DNA from: Treponema sp.
GTDB lineage: Bacteria; Spirochaetota; Spirochaetia; Treponematales; Treponemataceae
Length of the DNA stretch: 5,821 nucleotides
Direction of reading: 5' to 3'
Assembly (NCBI GenBank): GCA_017544745.1
Contig: JAFYDO010000061.1
Span: 1 to 5,821, forward strand
A program made the translations under genes and the position numbers. Shown here piece by piece: positions 1 to 5,796 of the stretch; position 1 is the first letter of the stretch, and every line of letters starts with the position of its first letter. The notes under the pieces were generated by a model. That model did no database searches. It was not told the origin of the DNA and saw only the letters and a list, made by a program, of their open reading frames with translations.

Positions 1-1518
1 ACCGAGCAGGATACCCGTAATTATGCCCAGTATTCAAAATTGCCATGCTTTGATCCTTCCACACCGCTCGAAGCCTATCAGATGGTGCAGGAGGCCTTTG
101 AACTTTCCGAAAAATATAACACTCCCGTTTTGCTGCGTCCTACCACCCGCGTTGACCATGCCTACGAAAGTATGGATTTTCCTGAGCTGGGGCCATGCCG
201 TACGCCGGGTGCTTTTGAAAAAGATTCTGCCCGCTGGGTAATTTTCCCAAAGGCCTCGTTTAATAATCACAAGCGCATTTTTGACCGCAATGAAAAAGTG
301 CTGCCGGATGAGTTTAGTAATAGTAAATGGAATTGCCTTGTGGTCAATGATAACGTTGTGGTCCCTGAGGCTCTCGAAGGGCCGCAGAAGATTGCCTTTG
401 CCGCAGGAGGAATAAGCTACTGTTACTTAATGGAAGCCTTATCTTTGTTAGGAATGACTAACTATCCCGTTTTAAAAATCGGAACCCCATACCCATTTCC
501 AAAGCAACTTGCAGAAAAGTTTTTGCGGAACCACGGCAAGGTAATTGTTTTTGAAGAACTGGACCCTGTTATAGAAGAAAACTTAATCCGCGTGGCAGGT
601 AGCGCAAATATCAATGTCAAAATCAGCGGCAAGCTGGATGGCACCGTTCCTGTTGCCGGCGAGTTGAGTGTGGAAATTGTGAAAGAGATCCTGAAACAAG
701 TTCAGGATGACGATGGCATTCAGGATGACGCGACCTGTCATGCCGAACTTGTTTCGGCATCTCCCTCTCTTCCAATCCGTCCACCAGTTCTTTGTGCCGG
801 CTGTCCACACCGCGGAGCCTTCTACGCCGTAAAACAGGCAATGAAAGGCAAGAAAACCGTCTACTGCGGAGACATAGGCTGCTACACTTTGGGCAACGCC
901 CAGCCGCTGGATATGACAGACACCTGCCTTTGTATGGGTGCCGACATTACCATGGCCCAGGGCTTTTATCACAATGAGCCTGACCGCTATTGCTTCAGCT
1001 TTATCGGGGATTCAACCTTCTTTGCAAGCGGAATCACAGGCGTTGTAAACGGCGTATACAATCAGGCTAAGCAGACAATCTGTATTCTAGACAATTCTAC
1101 AACTGCCATGACAGGCCATCAGCCGCACCCGGGAACAGGTATGACAATGATGGGCCAGGTTGTAGATAAAATCAGCATAGAAAAAATCTTGCAGGCAATT
1201 GGTGTTTCACCTGTTATCACTGTAAATCCTTTTGATCAGAAGGCTGCCGTAGACGCAGTAAAAACCGCAAGCGAAGCCCCTGGAGTAAGTGCAATCATTT
1301 TCAAAGCTCCATGTATTGCTATTGCGCAGAAGGTTGGCTGGGAAAAACCTCATGCTCTTACCGTAGACACCGCAAAATGTATTGGCTGCCGCAAGTGTAT
1401 AAATGAGCTTGGATGCCCGGCACTGAGTGTTGCGGGAAAGAAAGTTGAGATAGATAAGAGCCTTTGTACAGGCTGCGGACTATGTTCACAAGTGTGTCCA
1501 ACAGGAGCAATTTTATGA
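1..1518 (+). CDS. iorA: Indolepyruvate:ferredoxin oxidoreductase, alpha subunit (5' partial)
   Basis: Catalytic subunit of the cytoplasmic enzyme that turns indole-3-pyruvate (and often other aryl-pyruvates) plus CoA into aryl-acetyl-CoA and CO2 while reducing ferredoxin, a late step of aromatic amino-acid fermentation. The frame is open to base 1 (it begins TEQDTRNYAQ), so the N-terminal part of the pyrimidine-binding domain is missing; 505 residues remain of a family usually near 600. Numbering from the window edge, CAGCPHR lies at 265-271, GDIGCYTLGN at 290-299, and the thiamine-diphosphate motif starts at GDSTF 336-340 and ends near DNST 364-367. Two 4Fe-4S motifs close the protein: CIGCRKCINELGCP (460-473, CX2CX2CX5CP) and CTGCGLCSQVCP (489-500). 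The TTG at base 40 is not a credible start, because family-like sequence continues upstream. Residues about 230-254 are encoded by a palindromic repeat insertion in the linker before the thiamine-binding domain. The stop overlaps the iorB start as ATGA. Identification is firm; exact substrate range is not. Confidence 0.95.
   Translation, partial: TEQDTRNYAQYSKLPCFDPSTPLEAYQMVQEAFELSEKYNTPVLLRPTTRVDHAYESMDFPELGPCRTPGAFEKDSARWVIFPKASFNNHKRIFDRNEKVLPDEFSNSKWNCLVVNDNVVVPEALEGPQKIAFAAGGISYCYLMEALSLLGMTNYPVLKIGTPYPFPKQLAEKFLRNHGKVIVFEELDPVIEENLIRVAGSANINVKISGKLDGTVPVAGELSVEIVKEILKQVQDDDGIQDDATCHAELVSASPSLPIRPPVLCAGCPHRGAFYAVKQAMKGKKTVYCGDIGCYTLGNAQPLDMTDTCLCMGADITMAQGFYHNEPDRYCFSFIGDSTFFASGITGVVNGVYNQAKQTICILDNSTTAMTGHQPHPGTGMTMMGQVVDKISIEKILQAIGVSPVITVNPFDQKAAVDAVKTASEAPGVSAIIFKAPCIAIAQKVGWEKPHALTVDTAKCIGCRKCINELGCPALSVAGKKVEIDKSLCTGCGLCSQVCPTGAIL
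686..762 (+). repeat. In-frame palindromic repeat pair inserted in iorA
   Basis: Two 26-bp palindromes lie in inverted orientation at 686-711 and 737-762. Copy 1 has the stem ATCCTGAA/TTCAGGAT around a 5-base loop; copy 2 has ATGCCGAA/TTCGGCAT around the complementary loop. Reverse-complementing copy 1 aligns it with copy 2 over the full length, differing at only two stem pairs, and both differences are compensatory. A 12-bp direct repeat TTCAGGATGACG occurs at 701-712 and 719-730, a partial extra copy. The reading frame passes through intact, encoding LKQVQDDDGIQDD and CHAELVSAS. This resembles the dispersed palindromic elements known inside coding sequences, such as the Rickettsia palindromic elements. 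I recognise the sequence type as widespread in bacterial genomes but cannot count copies here. Confidence 0.9.
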
Positions 1519-2081
1519 GTAAAAATATAATCATCTGTGGTGTTGGCGGGCAGGGTACAGTCCTTGCGGCAAAGGTACTTTCTCAGGCAGCAATTTCTAA
1601 CGGTGAACATGTGCTTAGTGCAGAAACAATCGGTATGGCACAAAGAGGCGGTTCTGTTGTTAGCCACGTACGTATTGGCGACGATGCCTTTTCTCCACTT
1701 GTCCCACAGGGACAGGCAGATGTGCTAATTGCTTTTGAAGCAGCAGAAGCTGTGCGCAATATAGATTTTCTTAAAGCAGACGGCACTGTAATCGTAAACA
1801 AAAAAATAGTTCAGCCGGTAACCGCAAGCCTTAGCGGAAAAGCCTTTGACGAAAACGAAATGATTGAGTACCTGAATAAGCGCGCCTCAAATGTTATTGC
1901 CGTAGACACCGACCAGGCCTGCCGCGATCTTGGCAGCAGCAAGGTTGTAAATATGGTTTTGCTTGGAGCTGCCAGTAAGAGCGGCCTCATTTCCAAGGAC
2001 GAACTTGCAGGGGCAATCAAAATGCTGGTTAAACCTGATTTTCTGGAGTTGAATCTTAAAGCTATAGAGTGGTGTAAATAG
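1515..2081 (+). CDS. iorB: Indolepyruvate:ferredoxin oxidoreductase, beta subunit
   Basis: Small partner of IorA, of the pyruvate/ketoisovalerate oxidoreductase gamma-domain family; the two subunits together form the active enzyme. The product is 188 residues, normal for IorB. It starts MSKNIIICGVGGQG, with the glycine-rich GVGGQG at 9-14, followed by the family-typical AETIGMAQRGGSVVSHVR (37-53). I chose the ATG at 1515 because it gives the canonical N-terminus, overlaps the iorA stop as ATGA, and has AGGAG at 1503-1507 with a 7-base spacer. A longer in-frame reading from 1464 would only translate the end of iorA in another frame. The tight overlap implies translational coupling and equal subunit supply. 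There is no sign of damage. Confidence 0.95.
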   Translation: MSKNIIICGVGGQGTVLAAKVLSQAAISNGEHVLSAETIGMAQRGGSVVSHVRIGDDAFSPLVPQGQADVLIAFEAAEAVRNIDFLKADGTVIVNKKIVQPVTASLSGKAFDENEMIEYLNKRASNVIAVDTDQACRDLGSSKVVNMVLLGAASKSGLISKDELAGAIKMLVKPDFLELNLKAIEWCK

Positions 2082-2089
2082 GAGATATT

Positions 2090-2494
2090 ATGTCTGACCT
2101 TGAAAAAGCCCGCGAGTTTTTTGGCGGAGACCTGTATGCAACAGATGCAACCGGTATTGTTATAGAAGAAGTAGGCGATCATTTTGCCCGCTGTTCTCTT
2201 GAGATTGCCCGTAAACACCAGAATGCCTATGGCGGTATTATGGGTGGCGTAATCTGTACACTTGCAGATTTTACTTTTGCTGTGTGTTCCAATTTTAATC
2301 AGCCACATACAGTTTCTCTTACCTGCAGCATAAATTTTTTGGGAATGGCCAAGGGAAAAAAGCTTGTTTCTTCTTCGCGCCAGATAAAGGACGGTCGTTC
2401 TACCTGTACTTACGAAATTGATATTTCCGATGAACTTGGAACAAAGGTTGCCCTTGCTACGTTCACCGGAATGAAGCTTGCTTCTAAAGAATAA
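2090..2494 (+). CDS. PaaI-like hotdog-fold acyl-CoA thioesterase
   Basis: A 134-residue single-domain hotdog protein that probably hydrolyses an acyl-CoA in the cytoplasm. The family core is visible at 45-60: N45, then GGIMGG, then TLAD with D60 at the position of the catalytic acid in PaaI-type enzymes. PaaI-type proteins usually have HGG; here the His position is Met51 (MGG). From memory this variant occurs in other anaerobe members, so it looks like a subfamily feature rather than a lesion. The ribosome site AGGAG (2080-2084) overlaps the iorB stop and sits 5 bases before the ATG, so the gene belongs to the iorAB operon. Inference from context: it may release free aryl-acetate from the aryl-acetyl-CoA made by IorAB. 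A general housekeeping thioesterase is the alternative. Its last 11 bases overlap the convergent ecfT gene. Confidence 0.82.
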   Translation: MSDLEKAREFFGGDLYATDATGIVIEEVGDHFARCSLEIARKHQNAYGGIMGGVICTLADFTFAVCSNFNQPHTVSLTCSINFLGMAKGKKLVSSSRQIKDGRSTCTYEIDISDELGTKVALATFTGMKLASKE

Positions 2495-3260
2495 TTGCTC
2501 CTGCCAAAAGTGCAGCGCCCATCAGCATGAAAACAATGTCTCTAAAGTGCACCTTGTAGGATTTTGTACAGCACGCTCTTGTGCGGAGGTAAAAGCCTCT
2601 GAGTTCGGCAGCTGTTGCGGTAGATTCAATTTTACGGACAGACGAAATTAGCAGAGGGAAACACAGCGGCAAAATCATTCCAAATTTTTTGAAAGGATTT
2701 TTTACTTCAAAGTCTACACCGCGTGCCTGCTGGCTTTCTATAATGCCGCTCATCTCTGTAGAAAAAACCGGAATAAAGCGGATAGCGCTTGTAAAGGTAA
2801 ACGCATACTTGTACGGAATGTGCAGGTATTTTACCAGTGTGTTAGAAAGGTCGTTCAGGTTTGTAACCGAAATCAAAATGGAAAGCGGCAGGGTTGCGCC
2901 AATGAGTCGCAGTACAAGCAGGAGTGCCTTTTCCAGAGCAACGTCTGTAATGGCAAAGCTTCCAATCATAAACAGCGGGTCGCCTTTTCTTATTACGAGC
3001 AGCTGCAGAATTACAAGGAAGATTGACATTTTTATAAGACCCTTGAGAATACCAAAGGTACGGGCAAGGAGGCCGTTGCGTTCTTTTCCGTTACCGATAA
3101 CGCCCATCAGAATGTTGAACAGGATAATTCCCAAAAGGAAAAAGTAATTTGAAGAGCAGAAGGCTGCGGCACAGATTAGAATTGAAACAAATATTTTTAC
3201 AAGCGGATGCATTTTGTGTAAAACAGAGCCGCCCGGTAAGTAATCCAAAAAGCCTTTCAT
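2484..3260 (-). CDS. ecfT: ECF transporter T component (EcfT-like transmembrane coupling protein)
   Basis: Integral membrane scaffold that couples ATP hydrolysis by the ECF ATPases to movement of the substrate-binding S component. The 258-residue length is normal for EcfT. The N-terminal YLPGGSVLHKMHPLVK is typical of the family. Hydrophobic segments run at about 21-55, 72-92, 108-132 and 242-258. The cytoplasmic coupling helices carry two signature motifs: QARG at 178-181 is canonical, while the second reads ELRG at 219-222, where Ala is replaced by Leu. The ATG overlaps the stop of the ATPase gene as TAATG, preceded by GGAGG with a 7-base spacer inside the ATPase coding region. It is the last gene of the operon; its TAG lies inside the end of the convergent thioesterase gene. 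Similar proteins serve many different S components, so this one gives no substrate clue. Confidence 0.93.
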   Translation of the reverse strand: MKGFLDYLPGGSVLHKMHPLVKIFVSILICAAAFCSSNYFFLLGIILFNILMGVIGNGKERNGLLARTFGILKGLIKMSIFLVILQLLVIRKGDPLFMIGSFAITDVALEKALLLVLRLIGATLPLSILISVTNLNDLSNTLVKYLHIPYKYAFTFTSAIRFIPVFSTEMSGIIESQQARGVDFEVKNPFKKFGMILPLCFPLLISSVRKIESTATAAELRGFYLRTRACCTKSYKVHFRDIVFMLMGAALLAGAIIL

Positions 3261-5008
3261 TAGAGTGCCTCCTTAATTTTTGCAATCATTTCGTCGTCGG
3301 TAAAAATGCAGTCAAAGCGTGGACCAAGCAGCTTTGCAACCTGAGCAATCTGCGGTGGAAGTAAACGTGCTTTGTTCAAAAGTGTGTCGTCACCAAGCAC
3401 CTGGCGGGTAGGGCCTTCTCCCATAATTTCGCCGCGGTTCATTACAATAATATTTTTTGCAAAGTCCAGAACAACCTCCATGTCGTGACAAACCATAATT
3501 ACAGTTGTTCCGTTTTTGTTGAGCTCGCAGATTTTTCCCATTACTTCCATACACTCGCGGTAATCAAGACCGGTAGTCGGTTCATCAAGAATGAGGATTT
3601 CTGGGTTAAGCGCAATAAGGCAGGCAAGACAAAGTCTTTGGCGCTGACCGCGGCTCATATTGAATGGCTCTACATCCGGGTTAAAGCCAAACTCTTTGAT
3701 TGTATTTTCTACGCGGGTTTTTATTTCGGCTTCCGGTACGTTATTGTTGCGCAGACTGAACGCAATTTCTTCGCGCACAGTCTGGCAGCAGATCTGACGG
3801 TCCGGATTCTGGAATAAAAATCCAATATGTTTTGCAAGAGCGCTTACCTTCTGCTTTTTTGTGTTCTGGCCAAGGACGAGCACGTCGCCGGTGCTTGGTT
3901 TTAAAAGTCCGTTGCACAGTTTAGAGAAGGTAGATTTTCCGGCTCCGTTAGAACCGATTATTGCGGTAAAATCTCCCTTGTGAATCTGAACGTTTAAGTC
4001 TTTAACATTGGCAGTTTCGTTATAAGAAAAGCTTACGTTCTGGAAGGAGAGGACGGTGTTTTTTTTGTCATCCTTGGAATGAATTGTGTCATCCTCGGGC
4101 TTGACCCGGGGATCTCTTTCTACGATAGATTGTCGGGTCAAGCCCGACAATGACACTGTTGCCTTCTTTACAATCTCCGCTGCTTCCTGAGCATTAAGAC
4201 AGATTCTTCCTTCGCCGGTACAGTCGGCCGGCAGCAGGTTTTCCTTTTCCATTTTTCCGGTAAGAGTAAGAACGCGGGGACAGTTAATGCCGGCCTCCTC
4301 CATTTCCTTCTGGTGGGTAAGGGTGCTGCGGATTTCGCCGTAGTGAACGCAGGTGCCTTTTTCAAGAACAATGAGCTTTTTTACATACTCGCAAAGGAGC
4401 ATGATTTTCTGCTCTGCAATTACAATTGTAATTCCTTTTTCTTCGTTGAGCTTTTTAAGAAGGGCAAAAATCTGAACCGATGAGGCAGGGTCAAGCTCGC
4501 CCGTTGGTTCATCAAGAACAAGAACTTCCGGTTCAAGGGCAAGAATAGCTGCAAACACAACCTTCTGCTTTTGTCCGCCGCTGAGTGTTGAAATTTCTCT
4601 GTGGCGAAGCTCGCTAATGCCAAGTGTTTCCAGCGCAGATGTAATACGATTTTCAATTTGATCTGCAGGGATTCCAAAGTTTTCCAGCCCAAACAGGATT
4701 TCGTCTTCTACAAAGTATCCTGTGAGCTGGCTTTCGATATCCTGAAATACAGAACCGACTTTAAGTGCAAGCTTGCCTGCATTAATGTCAAAGGTATCGT
4801 CGCCGTCAACCTTTACACTGCCGTAAAAATCGCCTGTGTAGTGGTGCGGGATAAGCCCGTTGATGCTGTTACAAAGCGTAGTTTTTCCCGCTCCAGATTC
4901 CCCGATGATGCCTACAAAGCCACCCTTTTCAATTTCGAGTGTAATGTTTTCCAGTGCGTTATGCTTGCCGCCTGCGTACTTAAATGTCAGTTCCTGTATT
5001 TGTATCAT
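3260..5008 (-). CDS. ecfA: ECF transporter fused double ATPase (EcfA-EcfA' in one chain)
   Basis: Energising subunit of an ECF importer; two ABC ATPase domains in one 582-residue chain replace the usual EcfA/EcfA' pair. Domain 1 (about 1-235): Walker A GESGAGKTT 36-44, Q-loop Q89, signature LSGGQ 142-146, Walker B VLVLDEP 162-168. Domain 2 (about 318-560): Walker A GSNGAGKST 352-360, Q-loop Q400, signature MSRGQ 451-455, Walker B ILILDEP 471-477, switch His508 in VCHD. Domain 1 has Gln200 (AEQK) where the switch His is expected, and domain 2 has a degenerate signature, so one composite ATP site looks weakened. Residues about 286-314 of the linker come from an in-frame palindromic insertion. 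The start overlaps the S-component stop as TAATG; only a weak ribosome site is seen, so translational coupling is likely. A long opposite-strand frame at 4601-5089 is a shadow. Confidence 0.95.
   Translation of the reverse strand: MIQIQELTFKYAGGKHNALENITLEIEKGGFVGIIGESGAGKTTLCNSINGLIPHHYTGDFYGSVKVDGDDTFDINAGKLALKVGSVFQDIESQLTGYFVEDEILFGLENFGIPADQIENRITSALETLGISELRHREISTLSGGQKQKVVFAAILALEPEVLVLDEPTGELDPASSVQIFALLKKLNEEKGITIVIAEQKIMLLCEYVKKLIVLEKGTCVHYGEIRSTLTHQKEMEEAGINCPRVLTLTGKMEKENLLPADCTGEGRICLNAQEAAEIVKKATVSLSGLTRQSIVERDPRVKPEDDTIHSKDDKKNTVLSFQNVSFSYNETANVKDLNVQIHKGDFTAIIGSNGAGKSTFSKLCNGLLKPSTGDVLVLGQNTKKQKVSALAKHIGFLFQNPDRQICCQTVREEIAFSLRNNNVPEAEIKTRVENTIKEFGFNPDVEPFNMSRGQRQRLCLACLIALNPEILILDEPTTGLDYRECMEVMGKICELNKNGTTVIMVCHDMEVVLDFAKNIIVMNRGEIMGEGPTRQVLGDDTLLNKARLLPPQIAQVAKLLGPRFDCIFTDDEMIAKIKEAL
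4066..4154 (-). repeat. In-frame palindromic repeat pair inserted in the fused ATPase gene
   Basis: Two 28-bp palindromes lie in inverted orientation at 4088-4115 and 4127-4154, separated by 11 bases. The 4127-4154 copy has a perfect 9-bp stem ATTGTCGGG/CCCGACAAT with a 5-base loop; the other has ATCCTCGGG/CCCGGGGAT with one imperfect pair. The two align end to end, and differ at two compensatory stem pairs plus one uncompensated base. A further TGTCATCC at 4066-4073 repeats 4087-4094. The frame stays open, encoding SLSGLTRQSIVERDPRVKPE and then DDTIHSKDD. The core (CGGGCTTGACCCG type) differs from that of the iorA insertion, but both share the GTCAT and ATCT ends. The GLTR and RDPRVKPEDD peptides are a familiar product of such repeats in many bacteria. 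Confidence 0.9.
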
Positions 5009-5595
5009 TATTCTTCAACCTTTTCTGCTTCAGTTTTTTCTGTGTCTTCAATAATTGGTTTCTTCAATGCCTTCATAAGCGGCACATAAAGTGCACTTAC
5101 GATGATTGCGTTGAGTGTTGCTGTTCCAAGTACGATAGGTACGTATGCAACCATTGCAGATGGATCAGACTTGATGAACACAAACAAAAGCACTGTATAA
5201 AGTCCGCCGGAAATTACAGTACTGATAAAGGTTGTAACTGCAGCAAGACCAATCTTTGCACCCTTTGTTTTTCCAGGGATTAAAATCAAAAGTCCCATTG
5301 CAAGAGCACCGGCTGCTTCTGATGCAAAGTTCAGATATGGTGTGCCCGGGAAAACCTGGCAGATTGCACCGGCAATAATTCCGATTATAAGGCTGTAGTA
5401 AACCTTTGGACGGATAAGCACAATTGCCATACAATACATTGCAATAATAAAGTTAGGCTTCATTCCAAAAAAGTTGATGAAGGTTCCAACAAAAAACTTA
5501 AGAACGGCACCAGCTGCCAGAAGTACTGCTGTAAGAAGCAGGTCCTGAAGTGTAATGCCCTTTTTTTCGGTTTGCTTTAATTCGCGTTTTTCCAT
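5008..5595 (-). CDS. trpP: ECF transporter S component, TrpP-like (probable tryptophan or related aromatic substrate)
   Basis: Membrane substrate-binding subunit of the ECF transporter encoded with the two genes after it. The 195-residue product has six likely membrane segments, at about 16-38, 46-62, 66-84, 92-107, 115-143 and 148-175, and a charged C-terminal tail. FFGMKPNFIIAMYCMAIVL (42-60), the FPGTPYLNF segment (82-90) and ISGGLYTVLLF (128-138) follow the pattern I recall from TrpP, the tryptophan S component of Firmicutes. This was judged by eye, so family assignment is moderate. The start is set by AAGGAG at 5604-5609 with an 8-base spacer. It is the first gene of the operon, behind a strong promoter with three operator-like palindromes. 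The convergent iorAB operon, which handles transaminated tryptophan, supports an aromatic substrate. A vitamin or other small-molecule substrate remains possible. Confidence 0.75.
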   Translation of the reverse strand: MEKRELKQTEKKGITLQDLLLTAVLLAAGAVLKFFVGTFINFFGMKPNFIIAMYCMAIVLIRPKVYYSLIIGIIAGAICQVFPGTPYLNFASEAAGALAMGLLILIPGKTKGAKIGLAAVTTFISTVISGGLYTVLLFVFIKSDPSAMVAYVPIVLGTATLNAIIVSALYVPLMKALKKPIIEDTEKTEAEKVEE

Positions 5596-5729
5596 TTTAG
5601 TTTCTCCTTGAGTGCCGCCTCTTATTTAAGAGTTACACGCTGTATATGGGCGGGCTTTATTTAATCTTGTTTTATAAGGGGTGATCTGTCTTCGTCGCGC
5701 GTTACTATTAACAGTATCACTTCTTGTTA
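5596..5729 (-). promoter_or_regulatory. 5' leader of the ECF operon
   Basis: About 134 bases lie between the predicted transcription start and the S-component ATG. They include palindrome 3, the inverted repeat CTCTTA-AA-TAAGAG at 5632-5619, flanking CCGCC and GGCGG segments that could pair around it, and the ribosome site at 5609-5604. I see no Trp-rich leader peptide, no TGG codon cluster and no T-box or recognised riboswitch. The weak hairpin ends about 9 bases before the ribosome site and could influence translation. Confidence 0.4.
5701..5718. promoter_or_regulatory. Operator-like palindrome 3, just downstream of the predicted transcription start
   Basis: On the minus strand this reads GATACTGTTAATAGTAAC, matching the other two copies apart from one imperfect arm pair. 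Its centre is 25 bp from palindrome 2, beginning about 10 bases inside the predicted transcript. That position suits a roadblock or cooperative repressor site. Confidence 0.6.
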
Positions 5730-5748
5730 CTGCGAATAGTAACAAGAA
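5721..5748. promoter_or_regulatory. Operator-like palindrome 2, over the -10 box
   Basis: The core GTTACTGCGAATAGTAAC (5726-5743) is extended by further symmetry to 11-bp perfect arms, TTCTTGTTACT and AGTAACAAGAA, around 6 bases. The -10 hexamer lies within it. No T-tract follows the hairpin on either strand, so it is not a terminator. Its centre is 28 bp from that of palindrome 1. Confidence 0.68.
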
Positions 5749-5764
5749 AAAATGTTTCTGTCAA
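5736..5764 (-). promoter_or_regulatory. Sigma-70-type promoter of the ECF operon
   Basis: Reading the minus strand, TTGACA (5764-5759) is a perfect -35 box, followed by a 17-base spacer and TACTAT (5741-5736) as the -10 box. Transcription would start near 5729, leaving a leader of about 130 bases before the S-component ATG. The -35 box lies inside one palindrome and the -10 box inside another, which fits repression by a DNA-binding protein. The start site is predicted, not observed. Confidence 0.72.
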
Positions 5765-5771
5765 TAGAAAC
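5754..5771. promoter_or_regulatory. Operator-like palindrome 1, over the -35 box
   Basis: The sequence GTTTCTGTCAATAGAAAC has perfect 6-bp arms around a 6-base centre, and the symmetry extends one pair further on each side. The centre contains the -35 hexamer of the ECF promoter on the other strand. It matches the next palindrome in arm length, spacing and the AAT of the centre. Confidence 0.65.
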
Positions 5772-5773
5772 AC

Positions 5774-5796
5774 AAAAAAAAGTTTAAATTTTTTTT
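5774..5796 (-). promoter_or_regulatory. A/T tract upstream of the ECF promoter (possible UP element)
   Basis: A run of eight A, a short GTTTAAA and eight T lie directly upstream of the -35 box, at about -45 to -67. This is the position and composition of an UP element that binds the alpha subunit of RNA polymerase. The tract has A/T symmetry but no GC stem, so it is a poor terminator. Confidence 0.4.

Noticed and set aside
40..42. TTG at 40 as the start of iorA
   Set aside because: The frame is open to base 1 and the upstream residues (EQDTRNYAQ) are typical IorA sequence, so the gene begins outside the window.
686..762. CRISPR array or insertion sequence
   Set aside because: Only two inverted copies plus a short half-copy are present, without regular spacers, and no transposase or target duplication is visible.
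583..972. 129-residue minus-strand reading frame containing LNLFQDLF
   Set aside because: That peptide is just the antisense translation of the palindromic repeat within iorA, and the rest is antisense to the catalytic domain.
1464..1514. N-terminal extension of IorB from 1464
   Set aside because: These bases encode the second 4Fe-4S motif of IorA in another frame; the ATG at 1515 has a proper ribosome site and yields the family N-terminus.
1811..2308. 165-residue minus-strand reading frame over iorB and the thioesterase
   Set aside because: Both plus-strand genes here are clearly conserved families with ribosome sites; the antisense frame shows no family features.
4601..5089. 162-residue opposite-strand reading frame
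   Set aside because: It lies antisense to the conserved first ATPase domain and the S-component end, lacks any recognisable domain and is best read as a shadow.
5596..5729. Trp attenuator, T-box or riboswitch in the ECF leader
   Set aside because: There is no Trp-codon leader peptide, no terminator/antiterminator pair and no recognisable T-box or riboswitch core; only one short hairpin is seen.
5721..5748. Strong hairpin as a transcription terminator
   Set aside because: On the plus strand it is followed by A residues and on the minus strand by GTGATACTG, so neither direction has the needed T-tract. Its match to two other palindromes and overlap with the -10 box fit an operator better.
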